Source of the DNA: Copromyces sp. CBS 386.78
Lineage: Eukaryota; Ascomycota; Sordariomycetes; Sordariales; Sordariaceae
Length of the DNA stretch: 64,000 nucleotides
Assembly (NCBI GenBank): GCA_030685235.1
Contig: MU839230.1
Span: 38,587-102,586 of the forward strand
Direction: 5' to 3'
In this document: positions 22,537 through 34,990 of the stretch, piece after piece
Layout of the letters: each line of letters starts with the position of its first letter
Numbering within the stretch: position 1 is the stretch's first letter
Made by a program: the position numbers and the translations under genes
Notes under the pieces: model-generated
Seen by the model: the letters and a program-made list of their open reading frames with translations, nothing else
Database searches by the model: none
Told to the model about the DNA's origin: nothing

Positions 22537-23131
22537 ATGTCGAGTCTGGGCAAGTCTGGATATGACGTGTACGAGGGATCTAATGGAGTTTTGCACGCAG
22601 CCGGACAAAATGCTGCGATTTTACGATGTACAATAGCTATGAACTGGGACATATGATGCGGTATGGGTGTATGGGTCTTGACATACCGGCAACTTGTAGC
22701 ATGGGATTTAAGATGCGTTATGCTTTTTAGCCTAAACCTTTGGTTATACAATTCAAGACCATCTCTTTGGCGTTTAAACTCCTGATCGTCCCCAAGTCTG
22801 GCCGGCTAGAATCCAGAGGAAATGGCACCATCCAGATGATGATCAAGCTGTGTACCCTAACCCTTGTAGCGGCTGAAGTAACACCCGCCTGCAGGGAAGA
22901 GAGCAAGTCATTTACGCGTCAAAAGCTGACGTGCTGAACGCCAATCCAAATCCCAGAATACAGAAGCATACAACTTCCACCCAGACACACTACACAGCCT
23001 AATTTCGCCATTGCACGACCGGCTCTGCAAGAACTCGCATATTCAAGCCGCTGGATGTTGCGTAAATCATATATTTCCACGACGCCCTCAATTGGCCCTT
23101 TTCACACCCCGACTACGACATAACCGCTGCC
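22537..23131. other. Intergenic region, lyase 3' end and RTT106 promoter
   Basis: No gene. A CCCTAACCCT telobox-like motif lies at 22855-22864, about 270 bp upstream of RTT106. Confidence 0.5.
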
Positions 23132-24714
23132 ATGGCAGCCAAGCTCGACTCCCAGAAGCTGGGACTCGTCTTTCAGAGCCGACCCGACATTTTGAAGGGC
23201 ATCCAAGAAGCGGCTGGTATGTTCCTCTTTCTTACGACCCATTCGGATCTATAGTCGGGCCCCCGGACCAATTTCTCACAATACCTTTCTCTGTACCTGT
23301 TTGCTAACCTGGATGGCACCTTGTCCCGATGTAGACTCTCCGGCGCGCATCGATCTTTTCAACAACATCGCATCTTTTGTGTACGAGAGGATAGCGAACA
23401 GCACATCTGAAGAACCAGCCGCGAAGAGGAGACGTGTCGAAGGACAAACAACCGGTTCCAATGGCGCAGCTCAACTGATTGCGGGCTCACAAGCGGCAGT
23501 GCTCGGCGCAGACGCCGCCGCCGCCGAACCAGTACTCCTGGAGATCAAGGACATTTCCATATCGGTGCCCCAGCGCAAGAAGTACGACTTGTGCTTCACC
23601 AAGAACTTTCTCTACGCTCGCGCTTCAGGATCTCCGGTGCCCGTACAAGGCATTGTGTATCCGTGGAAAGACATTGGTTCGTATTCTCGGCCCAGTTGAC
23701 CATATGGGAAGGACGATTTGGCTAACAACCTTCCAATCAACAACAGAACATGCATTCTACCTCCCTGTACCCGACAAGTCCCAAGTCCAGCATAACTACG
23801 TCCTCCTCCCGCGCAACAGCTACCTACCAAGCACCAAGTCCCAACCCCCCGCCGATCAGCAAACCCAACAAGCCACGACGCCGCTCGAGCCGCTCGTGTT
23901 CACCATCCCGTCCACCGCGCCCAAGCCAGGCACCGTCACGGGTCCCTCAGCTGCCGCCGCTGCCCCCGTCTCCGACAGCTACGCCACGCTCTTTCACTGG
24001 GCCTTGACCACATGTTTGCGCGCGGCCGGCAACCACGCATGCGAGCTCGTGTCGTCCCACCCGAAGGTATTCCACAGCATGGCGCGCCAGGCATACCGCC
24101 CACAGGAGAAGGCGGTCCACGTCAAGGCGTTCCGCGGCAGCAAGGACGGCTTTCTGTTTTTCCTGCCGACGGGAATCCTGTGGGGGTTCAAGAAGCCTTT
24201 GCTTTTCTTGCCGCTTGACAAGATTGTTGCGGTTAGCTATACGAGCGTGTTGCAGAGGACGTTCAACATTGTGGTGGAACTGGAGGGAGTAGAGGGGAGT
24301 GAAGAGGGAGGACAGGAAATCGAATTCAGCATGCTGGACCAGGAGGATTATGCTGGGATTGATCAAAGTTATGTGAGGAGACACGGGCTGGCGGATCGTA
24401 GCATGGCGGAGCAGAGGAAGGCGAAGAAGCAGCTGGTGGAGAATGCGAAGAGGGCTGCTGCGGGTGAAAATGGTGTTGAGGGTGGTGCGGATGGTGAGGG
24501 AGCTGATGATGGGCTGACGGAGCTGGAGAGGGCGCAGAAGGAAGAGGAGCAGAGGTTACAGGATGAGGAAGACGAAGAGGAAGAGGATTATGATCCGGGT
24601 AGTGATGGGGAGAGTGAGGGCTCGGGGTCGAGTGATGAGGAGGAGGAGGAGGATGGTGAAGGAGGGGGTAACGAGGATGACGATGAGGATATGGACGAGG
24701 GATTGGAAGAATAG
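23132..24714 (+). CDS. RTT106: Histone chaperone RTT106
   Basis: Three exons: 23132-23216, 23335-23676 and 23747-24714, giving 464 residues. Introns have GTATGT and GTTCGT donors and TTGCTAACC and GGCTAACAA branch sites. The N-terminus ([29 protein letters not shown]) is the dimerisation part. Two pleckstrin-homology-like domains follow, from about [16 protein letters not shown] through [26 protein letters not shown], and from [19 protein letters not shown] through [34 protein letters not shown] and [15 protein letters not shown] residues. The tail from about residue 390 is almost all Asp/Glu/Gly/Ser. RTT106 binds H3-H4 (preferring H3K56ac in yeast) and deposits it in replication-coupled and silencing chromatin. 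A Pro/Ala/Thr-rich insertion (about residues 180-215) separates the two PH parts and is longer than in yeast. Residues were read directly; the domain roles come from the family. Confidence 0.85.
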
Positions 24715-25562
24715 CCACATTGGGTTGACAAGCGTTTCAAATTTTTTCTGGGAGGGTTCATTAAAAGGATGTATCTCATCACGAAGCCAAATGAGACTTC
24801 CTTTTGGTTCCAAATGCCATTGAATCTGTGTTTACTTGAGATACTTGGTAGAGGAGTTTGGTATCGTAACGCTGTAAAGGGTGTACTTGGGAACGCGTAT
24901 AAAATACAACAACTAATGGGTCTGCTTCTATGGCTTAGACAGCTAGACCTAAGTCACGATGCACCTAAAGAAGACCAAGACAGCAAGAGCAAGTATCATT
25001 GCGTTTTGGAAGCACGGTCGGATGTCTCCCAATTCGGTATCCCGACGCCGATACAGTCACTACCTCGTGATAAGCGAGCCTTACACCGTTTACAACACAC
25101 ATCCAGTTGTCTTCACCGTTACTGTTCGTGGCCACCGTTTGACGATTCCATCACGCCATCCCTCCTGGGTCCTAACCTCCTCCTCTGTGTCGTTGTGACC
25201 GGAGGCCGCCCACACGAAATCTCCAGTTCTTTCTCCGTTCCAAATACCACACTGGCCTGAAAGCTTACCTACCTTGGCCCACAGGCTCGGTCACCCACAT
25301 TCCGGTTTACCCTTGTTAGTCAAATGTCGGTTTTCTTAAAGCCTGGCAGGGCCCATCTACACACGTGTGTGTGGGTGTGTGGACGGGATGCAGGTGCGTG
25401 TGTGTGGGAGCTCCTCTTCTCAAAATATTCGAAGAATGAGCGGCCGAAAGGTTCTTCTTCGGTAATAAGGGGGGGTTCACGAGCGGGAGGATGGTAAGAC
25501 CGAAGAGACGAAGAAATTGGATTCTCTCACGTTAAAACTTCATGCATGGCCATGCATTGTGT
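24715..25562. other. Intergenic region before the transposon island
   Basis: No supported gene. A GT-rich, imperfect (GT)n patch lies at about 25364-25405. Composition is normal up to the Harbinger target site at 25563. Confidence 0.5.
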
Positions 25563-25565
25563 TAA

Positions 25566-25602
25566 GGGCCTGATCGGCTCGCTGCGCTTCCCGGAAGCGC
25601 AC
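25566..25602 (+). repeat. Left TIR of Harbinger element
   Basis: A 37-bp inverted repeat. It contains the near-perfect palindrome CGCTTCCCGGAAGCG at 25586-25600. Confidence 0.88.
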
Positions 25603-26489
25603 GTCGTTTGAGTTGTTTTCTGACCGCCAAGATCGATTTTTTGAGGCCGCTAGACCAGATTTAGCAGTAGATTACTGCTGTACGCTCGTATTGGCACCTT
25701 CTGCGCTAACTAGGGTGCCAAAACTCGTACCGCGCTAATACAAAGCGTATTACCTTCTAAATTAAGGATAATTAATAGTATTAAAGTATAATTTTGTATA
25801 ATTTCAACGCTATACGCTCGGTTTTCTACCAAAATCGACGAAAGCTCCCAAACTATACTACTTCGCTCGAGCGTACGAATTTAAGAGCGCACAACGTATT
25901 TAAACGTAAAAATCTAATTAAATTAGTAAGGCCGCGGGGTATAGAAGAAACTCTATTATATTTTAGGATTTTTCATTGTAGGATATTAATAACTTTTATT
26001 CGTTATAATACTTATATAAATTAATTATTTAAATCCTATTAATAAAATAAATATAAATAATATTAACCGAACTACTTTCGCCGCCGCCGTAATAAATACT
26101 ATATACGTTCTTATAATTATTTAAATAATAAAGGGTAACCGTAAGCCGCCTATTCCTATATATTCGGGCGGCCTAAAGTATATTAGAGAACTAGCTAATA
26201 CTATCTACTATAATTCTGAAACCTAATTTAAAGACCTCTTTCGTATAAATTAATATACCTTCAATAAACTAATAAAATAGCTTTAAATCCATACCGGTTT
26301 AAAAGCAACCAAATACTAGACCGTACGGTAGAAGGTAATAATAGTATTATATATCCTCGCCTATATAGAATTTCAATGGATTATAATATATAAATTTTAA
26401 ATTAGTTAAAGTACTATAAGTATAATTATAAAAAATATATTACCTAAATTCGAAACCCTCTACTAGTACTTTATACGGTTACTAAACGA

Positions 26490-26990
26490 TAATTATTTCG
26501 ACCCTAATATCGAACTAGATCCAACCCTCAATACCTTTAACAATTATATTAATACTATTAATAAAATTTACGTAATTACCTATATACTGTTATAGTAACA
26601 ATTTTAATATTATAATCGAAAGGGTAATATTATTTAGAACGTATTTGCCGTAATAAAATTCGATTATACCTTTACGTACGTACTAGCGGGCGTAGAAGGA
26701 TCTTTTAATAATACTTCTTTAATTATTTATACGTTTAGGAGATCTTTTCGTATACTAAAGTTGTAATATTACGTAATTAATACGGGGTTTAGGATTCGGC
26801 CAGGCATTATTATTCCTTTTTCGAACGTTAAATATTATTTACAAAATTAGAAAAATGCGGACAAATAATTAGAAATAGCGAAAGAGCTATATAATTTATA
26901 TTACGCTCGCATCCGTACCGTCGTCGAATAAATTTTTAATCTTATAAAAAGAAAGTAGAAAATCGTATAAATCGCGCCTATTAAATACTC
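26490..26990 (+). pseudogene. Harbinger (HARBI1-type) DDE transposase remnant
   Basis: Read in one plus-strand frame, the segment gives KFDYTFTYVLAGVEGSFNNT, later TGFRIRPGIIIPFSNVKYYL and AKELYNLYYARIRTVVE, interrupted by several stops. Layout and residues match the HARBI1 nuclease (DFD..YVLAGWEGS.., AGYP..P.RG.RYHL.., NLRHA..R..IER). The residues that differ are those RIP would change: Asp to Asn and Gln/Trp/Arg codons to stops. Limits are approximate. Confidence 0.7.
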
Positions 26991-27279
26991 TATAAAGAAG
27001 TAAGTCCAAATCGTATATATAGTAACCGGGCTTTATAACTTCATTATAACGTATTCGAAGAAAGAAGCAAAAATATTAATATAAATCGAAGAAAGGATAA
27101 TAAGGATAGCACGGCAACGAACGAAACAAGTAATAAAAGGTGTTTATTCTAATATTATCCGCTATAACGCAGCGTATTTAATAACCTAATAATAGCGAAA
27201 ATATTATAATAAAAAGTAGAGAGGAGGGGAGGCGAAAGGAAGGGAGGCGAGATAGGATTTTAATATATAAAATCGAATT

Positions 27280-27470
27280 ATTTAAGCAAAGATATATGAA
27301 ATTAAATTATTTGACTAAAACTATATAAAACTATATTATCTAAGCAAACTAATAAAATCGAAAAATCTAGTCAAATCCAGTCAAATTGAATTATTTTAGT
27401 ATATTTATATAAAATCGAAAAATCTAATTAAGTCGAATTATTTTAGTAAATCCAATAATCTAGCCAGAAA
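27280..27470. repeat. Degenerate short repeats inside Harbinger element
   Basis: The motif AAAATCGAAAAATCTA recurs with variations, together with repeated TTAAGCAAA and GAATTATTT-like words. This may be a subterminal array or simply RIP-levelled sequence. Confidence 0.3.
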
Positions 27471-29286
27471 TTTCATAAAAAATCGAAATTATTGTATTTA
27501 TTTATACAATCTCTAATAAAATTATTAGATTTCTAATTTACAACCCCTCTTTCTAAATCTAGGATTTCTATCTATCTATATACATACTTTTTATTAATTC
27601 GCTCAACCTTATCCACATCGCTACGACCAGCGGATTATTTATAAAATAATCGATATACGCTATTATCTCCATCTCTATTATTTTACTAGTAAAATGCGCC
27701 TATAAATTATTAATTGCAATATTAATATCGGCCGCACCAAGAAGCTTAGGAGCCTATAAAGTAGCCGCGGCCTTCTCCATCGAACTACCTAACATCGCAA
27801 TATCCGACTTCTTCTTACTACTATTACTACCCTCTATATTTACGAATACAATAGTTTAACTAACTAGAGTCTTATTTAAATTAATTACAAAACGGTAGAT
27901 CTATACCTAGCTTATCGCTAGAATAATCGAAGTTAATAAAGTAATAGTAGCTCGCGCGGCTCGCCTTCTAAAAATTGTAATAAATAATTTAAAATCGTCG
28001 CTATTACCCTCCTCCTCCTCCCCCTCTTCCTCAAATTTTTTATCCCTACTATTACTAAAATTATTAACGACGCTACTATTATTAACGAATAAATCGTCGT
28101 TATCTTCTATATTTACAATGGTTTAACTAACGTCGGCGCTAAATATACCCTCTTACTATATTTCCCTAGCTTTAGTAATATCGAATCCCGTTCCCTTTAA
28201 CTTAAAAAAAATACCCTAATATACTTTGATATTACTAAACGGTATACAACGGACCCAATCAACCTTATACGTCTTAATAATATAATACTTTACGAAAGAC
28301 TCCTAATATTCGTCTAAAATAATCAGTAACTAAATATTAAAATTTATCCCAATACTAGAATATTTCATATAGAAGGACTACTATACCCTATACCGCCGTA
28401 TTTTAATCTTATATTTACTATTTACCCGCTTGAAATCCCAGCGGTAGCCCGGCTACGTCTTATTATATATATTAATAAAATAGTCCTATACCTTTTTAAA
28501 ATCCTTTGGATAAATACTATTAAATTACCCTTTTCTATAATAATACAAATACTACTCTATAAACTATATAGTAGTCTTATCGTTAAATTTTATCGCAATC
28601 GTACTATCGAAAATAAGCGGGGCCCTCTTCTTTACCAATACCCTAAATCTCTTAAAAGCCTTCTTATTTACTAATTTCGCTAGCGCCTTCCGCTTCCCTT
28701 TAACTATTAGAAGTTAAATTAACGGAGGAATATCTTTAATAATAGCGATTTAAGTAATAAGGGGATTAGGAGCTAGTTCTTAACCTAATTAAATAAACGG
28801 CTAAATTAATATAATATCTAGGGAGGGGAAGGGAGGCGGCTTATTATTATTATAGCTAATAGGTATTAAATCGTTAAAAATATTTTAGATAAGTGCTAGT
28901 AAAATATTTTTAATAATTAGACCGAAGGTTAGGGCTTAAATATAGAGTTAGGATAAATCGATACCCTCTATAACGTTTAAAAATTCTATAAAATCGTTTT
29001 ATAAGGTTATTATAGTAATATTTAGTCGTCTAGTCGATTACTAACTATTATTTACTTCTAATACAATATTACGAACAATACGAACAATATTAATAAGGTC
29101 TACCCCTCTTTAAAAGCGGTATAAATTTCTAAATTAACTATATCCAAAACGGTTAATAACGACAAATACAGTTAATAAAGTACTAATACGGTCAACCCTA
29201 CACGGATCCAATACAACTACCACCCTAAAATCAATACAACTACTAGCTCGCTAGACTGCAGGGCACCAAATTATACTGAAATTTCT

Positions 29287-29323
29287 GTGCGCTCCCCAGA
29301 AGCGCAGCGAGCCGATCAGGCCC
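29287..29323 (-). repeat. Right TIR of Harbinger element
   Basis: Inverted partner of the left end, differing at three positions near its inner third. The TAA target duplication follows at 29324-29326. Confidence 0.88.
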
Positions 29324-29326
29324 TAA

Positions 29327-30190
29327 GCGAGCGTCGATCCGGATCGCGGTGGGGGGGTTGTTGAGGAGGAGTGGGAGGTCAGCATTGCAGTTTCCATGAC
29401 TGAGAATCTGAACCAGGTATGGATATCGTTTTGTCGGTCGTCGGTTTGAATTCCCGGGGCTCTCATCCGATTTTGTTGGTGTTTTCCGATTTCGCTGTGT
29501 CGCTCGCGGTCTTGCTCTCTTGGATCGTGTGTGCCATGTAACAAACTCCATGATCCACGCGCTCTCTTCTATCAACCAAAGTTATTGACGTAAACTGATA
29601 TGTACTAGGATGTAGCGAAGGTTGATCTGACCAACAGACAATATAAAAAAAGCATTTGTTGGTCCTAGCAGGTCGATCAACCCTGTCGCTGCCGATAAAT
29701 CATGGTAATCACTTGGGATGCAGTGAATCTTTTGATTGTGGGTGCCTCCTGTCTAACATGGAAGGTGATTTCCCGACGGAAACTTCTGTCCTTGTAAGGC
29801 TGACCAACACCTCAAACAACAATGACGGCGCCGACAAATGCTTTGCTTCGGATACATTGTCTTGCCCCTACCCATGCTTTTTCCCAAGCTAGTTGACGAC
29901 CATCACAGTTCAAGCTGGTAATGATCCCGGGCTTCGGTTGTCAGGGATACTTTTACCTACCGGGCTGGCCAGGTAAGAAATCCCCTCATGTCTCTGGACC
30001 GGCATATGTGCCAATACGGCGGTGTTAAGTTCATGCTCACTGCTCTTGAGGACGAATTCCTCCAGCTTCGGGGCGGCAGCACTACTGCCATGTGTTCAAG
30101 CTTGCGAAGTTTGCAACCTTGGCATCAAGTCCGGCGTCCGGGATCGGTGTGTTGTCGCCTTTTGGTGTCTTCATCACCGCCGGCGTTGTT

Positions 30191-30222
<32 letters not shown>

Positions 30223-31937
30223 GGCCATCGGTGGAGCAGATACCACGATGCCCTGTCCTGGTTTTCTGGTGGTGCTGAGTAAGGTCCGAGAACTTGCATC
30301 GTTCAGGCACTATAGGTACTTTGCGCAATACACACCGCTTGAAAATTTCACCAAACTTCCTGCCAACATTCATCCGGGTCGGTCCTGATAATCCGACTGT
30401 GTGCGATTCTAAACGGCCTGTGTGGAGACAAGGTGTAAGTCGAAAGTGCGCGCCACATTGATACCAAGCTTCTATGTAGCAGCGAAATTTGTATAGCCCC
30501 ACACAGGCCATTTGGAATCGAACACAGTTGGATTACCGGGTCGATCCGGGTTGTACAACGTTAATGCGATGTGCAGTAGTGAGCACAGCAGCAGGCACAG
30601 AGTGTGAATTTTGGGATGTCTGGGCTGGGGTTGTACCATGGCATACGGTAGAAAAAATCTCCACAAACTCACCGCCAACAGCCCGATACGGACAACTGTT
30701 ACGGACACGGAGCGGTATGTAAGCAGCGAAAGAATCAACCAGCCCTACGAGGGAAGGCAGGTATAAGGCCAGCCAATGGAAAGAACGCAATAGCCATATT
30801 GTGGATCCAGGTACTGCCACATCCGAGCCTAAGTACCGTTGGTATGCTTGTCCTAGTCTGCGTGGATTTCCAACGGGCATCCGAGGGTCGGCCGAAAAAG
30901 AAAAAAAAACGCAGTTGACGTTACATGGAACGTTTCGTTGCTAAGTATTTATGATACCAGACGGTTGGGATAACGCCGTTACGATGAAATGGAATCTCAG
31001 TCGTAACTTTCACCGTTTGTTTGTTACAAAAGCAGCCCCAAATACCGAAAATCAATACAACCAGGCAGTGCATGGGAAAGCTGAGTGACGACAACATTGC
31101 CCGCGGAAGAATGGCCCCTGGTTTTTTCTAGAGTGAGCGCATCACAGGCTTGAAACGATTCACCAAAGTGGACCAGTGCAGTGTAAAGTGTTTCACTTCA
31201 CGCCCTCGTCCCTTGCCATCGGCATCATCCTCATTTTACAGTATCGGGGTAAGTCGTTGGTCCAGCGCCGGCACTGGTGCTAGCAGAATGTCATTACCTT
31301 GTGAAGATAAGAAGACGGCGTTCAACAACCACTCGATATTGAGGAGACGGACTATTTGGCGATTAGGTATCAGATGGAACGAGCTTGTTCTTCTCTTGAA
31401 CTGATCGAATTACAGTATCATTCACCTTTCCTCAACCCATCAACAGCTTCAGCTTCTTTCCTCTGTTTCAATGCCGAGGCGAATGTGGGCATCACCTACG
31501 CGTCTGTAACTCTGGCAAGGGGAACGAACAAGGGACCGGTGGAAACAGGAATCAGAAAGATGAGATGAGACGAAGCAGACGGTGATGGTGTGGGAGAAGA
31601 TTGGCAAGATGGCATGGTTCCCTCGTGGTTTTCTTTCCATGAATCCACCTCCAATATCAAATAACCGTTGACTTTAACACCTGCCTCCTAGGGTTAATAC
31701 CCCGGGAAGGAGTCCCCGATCGAGTGACCAGGCCGAGTGGAGACTGGGATTGCGGCTCTTTCCATAGGCTTGGGAGACGGGGTTGGAACAAAAAGAATAA
31801 GAAAGGAAAGCATGGCATGGGTGTCTCCGTTCGGTCTCCTTTCAACCCCTTTTTTGAAGAGGGCTGACGAATCATCCAGGGTCCCATCCACGTGCACGAC
31901 ACGAGGCAATTTGCCTGGGCTGCTGGGCTGGTTCTAC
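29327..31937. other. Gene-poor normal-composition island between two transposons
   Basis: No supported gene. Open frames up to about 130 codons have no recognisable domain. The stretch retains CA and TG, so it was not hit by RIP even though dense transposon remnants lie on both sides. Confidence 0.45.
30187..30222. repeat. (GTC)n trinucleotide microsatellite
   Basis: About ten to eleven GTC/TCG units in a row within the gene-poor island. On the minus strand one frame reads it as a run of Asp, but that frame has no other support. Confidence 0.8.
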
Positions 31938-31939
31938 TA

Positions 31940-31969
31940 CCGCTTTTTCTCACTCAAATGAGATTTATC
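31940..31969 (+). repeat. Left TIR of pogo-like element
   Basis: CCGC, five variable bases, then CTCACTCAAATGAGATTTATC. The right end repeats it inverted, with one G/A difference in the core and differences in the five variable bases. Confidence 0.75.
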
Positions 31970-33804
31970 TAATACATAAGCAGTTTAGCACATTTAGTAG
32001 AGCGCCTACAGCTAGGATAATCTGCGTAGCTAAATAGGGGGGTTTTACTAGTATACAGGGATAGAATAAGTAGCCCCCTTATTAGCATAGCTTTCTTAGC
32101 AAAAGAGGGGGTTCTAGTAATAGCCAACCTTTTAATTCCTATTCATTTTATCTCTTTTCCTTTTTATTAACACCAATTATAAAAACGATAATATTTTCAG
32201 ACCTTCCATCCTTATAGAACTATAATTCGTATCGACTTTAGGCCTATCGATATCGTTTATATATAAAACCGTATACAATCTATATTATTAATTAAATTTA
32301 ATTTCATTATATAAATATAACGAAAAACTTCGAAAATACTAAAATTTTTACTGTAAATAACGAATATAACGTCGTTTACCGTGCCCCCTCCTCCCAGAAT
32401 TTTATATATATTACTAGGCTCTCTTTAAAAAAGGGTAGCTAGTATTTCGGCTAAGTTAAAAAGCGGTACAAATATATTGTAAAAAAGTATATACTAAATA
32501 ATAATTATTTAGTTAAATACTTTATTAAATCGAAAAGGAAGCGTTAGTAGAGGGATAATAAAGAGTAGTAAGAAGGTATTACTTTTATATAGGTAAATAA
32601 ATAAATTATTATCAAAAACGATAATAATAAGGCCGGAATAGTAATATTAGGGTCTGGGCCGGCGCCGGAGCTAAAGAAGAATATTAGGATTTTCTTATAC
32701 AATAATAGTAAGGACGACGAACTTTAAAAGGGATTAATATTAATAATAATACTAAATTAATTAAAATAGCGCTATTAAATTCCCTTCCTCTTCTATTTTA
32801 ATATTAAATTCAATATAATCTAACCTAATAAATAATATAATAATAATATTATAGTCGGCCTTTCAAAGTAGGGATATAAATTTAATCTTCTTAAATTTAT
32901 TAAATCTAAATATTTGCCGAACCCTATATAAAAACTATAATTAAAGAATTATATAATTAGAATAATTTATTTATAGTTCGTTAAAGGTAACTTCCTTATT
33001 AAGTTCAAGATATTGGGTATTATTAATAACGTTCGTATTTTTAATTTGCTTAAATCTAGAAAAGTCGATTACTTTCCAATCGATACCTTTAATTTTAATT
33101 TTATAATCTTCTATACTGTCTAGCTATATAGAAAGATTATAATCGACGAAAAATTTAACTACTAATCTAAGGTTTTTTTCGTCGAAAATCTTAATAGTTC
33201 GAACGATAACGTAGGTAAATATAATCCTTTTCATCGATAGAATTTACTTTTCGAAGGTTTCGCTAATTTAAATTTCTCTTTCCTCGATATAAACTTCATA
33301 TATTTCCCTAAAGTAAAGTTTAATAAATTTATTAATATAAATATCGAAGGGTTATAATAAAGGGGTAAGATTGCCGGGTATTATAGCCCTATTAATGCCG
33401 TATTTATCGAAGGTATTAAATATATTCCTTATTTTATAGAACCTAATAGTATTTATAATTAATAATACTTTATCGTTATTAGTACCTATTTCTTTATTTA
33501 ATTCTTTATAAATCTATTTAACTATTAATTTTTCGTTATTATAAGCCGTTTCGTTAAATTCGATTGTAACGCTTGGGTAATATACGTTAATTTTATCTAT
33601 ATAAAAAAATAATAGGAAAAAAAAAATAAGTTTGGCGAAAAAGAAATTGAGCCTAGGGAAAAAGAGATTAAGCCTAGGGAAAAAGAAAACGAGCCTAAGA
33701 AAAAAAAAAGGAATTCGGGAAAGAAAAAAGGAATTCGGGAAAAATAAAAGGTAAAAGTCCTAATTTCTCCTAATTTTTACCTTTTTTCTTTCTTTTTTTC
33801 TTCC

Positions 33805-34126
33805 TATATACGTATAGTATTACACTAATTTACCTTCCTCAATTCGGATTTTACCTATTTACCCACGGGCAGTAGGATAATACGGCTTTAGTTCAATTTA
33901 GGTCTTATACGCGACTTACGGTTTAGAAACGTAATAAAGGGGTAGAAAAAGAAAAGAAAAAAGGTAAAAAGTTAAAAGGGGAAGCCTTATATACGTATAG
34001 TACTATACTAATTTATTTTCTTCGGCTCGGATTTTACCTATTTGCCTGCGGGCAATAGGATAATATAGTTTTAATTTAATTTAAGTCTTATACGCGACTA
34101 ATGGTTTAAAAGCGTAATATAAGGGG
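33805..34126. repeat. Tandem 183-bp repeat inside pogo-like element
   Basis: A block of about 139 bp starting TATATACGTATAGTA at 33805 recurs at 33988, offset 183 bp. Both copies include TTTTACCTATTT, a GGGCA(G/A)TAGGATAATA word and CTTATACGCGACT. Just upstream (33650-33755) lie shorter arrays: three copies of an AAGCCTAGGGAAAAAGA-like unit and two copies of GGAATTCGGGAAA. Confidence 0.7.
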
Positions 34127-34169
34127 GGGAAAGGAAAGAAAGAAAGAAAGATAATAAGAGAAAAAGATA

Positions 34170-34990
34170 AAAAATAAAAAAAATATTTGACTTACTTTAT
34201 ATAATCTTCTTTTTTATAGTATTTAACGTACTTTTAAAAATTAATTTTAATTTTAATTTCTAAGACCTATTTATAAATATATATAGAATTAAGGTTGTTT
34301 ATTGCTTATTCCAACTGTTTCTATCCGTTTTGCCCGATATAGTAATATTACTTCTAATATTGTACGTAGCGCTGTTTAAAAATTCGAATAGAATAGTAGT
34401 TTCGTTAAAGTTAATAATAAATTGCTTATTAACCTATTAATTAAAAGAGGGAAAGTTAGTTAATAATAAAAATATTAATAATAATATAAAAGAATATAAA
34501 ACGTTTACTTTACGGGGGGTTGGCGGTCTATATATTAAATGGTTAATAAATAGGGTTATAGGTATATAAATATTCCTACGTACGAATTTGAAGAAACTAG
34601 TCGTTAAATAAAAATAATCCGATGGTATTTTAAATAATTATTGTATAATTTGCCGTATTATAATATTATAACGATGAAGAAATCCTTTAAATTAACCGGT
34701 TGAAAATGTAAATTCTATATAGGGTAGGCCGGTAATAAAATAGAAGATCTACTTAGACCTTCGTACGAAATAATTTATATGTATAAAATCGCTTGCTTTC
34801 CGCTTCTTAATAAATTTTTCGAATAGAAGTTTTTCTACTTCTAAATATTCGGGTTGGGATTAGAAGGTTTTACTGTAGATAATTTCGTCCTTTTAAGCCT
34901 ATTATCTAGTAATAATAAAGCGGGGGATTTTAAATTATTTAGCGGTATTATTGTATATTGGGCGAACCTTATTATTTAGTGGGGTAAGAA
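34170..34990 (-). pseudogene. pogo/DDE_1 transposase remnant
   Basis: On the minus strand, around 34870-34660, the frame reads YLEVEKLLFEKFIKKRKAS and then FTFSTG, a stop, FKGFLHRYN, matching the CENP-B/Tc5 helix-turn-helix. Around 34420-34230 it reads FIINFNETTILFEFLNSATY, NSWNKQ, a stop, and TTLILYIF, matching the first catalytic block of the pogo DDE domain, in which the Asp now reads Asn. Stops occur where Gln or Trp codons are expected, as RIP predicts. Limits are approximate. Confidence 0.7.

Larger units (their letters stand above)
25566..29323. mobile_element. PIF/Harbinger DNA transposon, inactivated by RIP
   Basis: A 3,758-bp element with 37-bp terminal inverted repeats (25566-25602 and 29287-29323) that match at 34 of 37 positions, flanked by a 3-bp target duplication TAA (25563-25565 and 29324-29326). 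The repeats begin GGGCCTGATCGGCTCGCTGC, as expected for Harbinger-type ends, and the 3-bp T-A-A duplication is the superfamily's hallmark. The interior is extremely AT-rich; 26041-26100, for example, has no CA or TG at all but many TA and a GCCGCCGCCG run. A decayed transposase frame on the plus strand confirms the class. The ends keep normal composition. Confidence 0.85.

Noticed and set aside
24769..25260. A 163-codon plus-strand frame after RTT106
   Set aside because: No domain, no start context and biased only by local composition; more likely 3' flanking DNA.
30125..30511. Minus-strand frame with a poly-Asp run
   Set aside because: The run is just the GTC microsatellite; the rest has no family resemblance.
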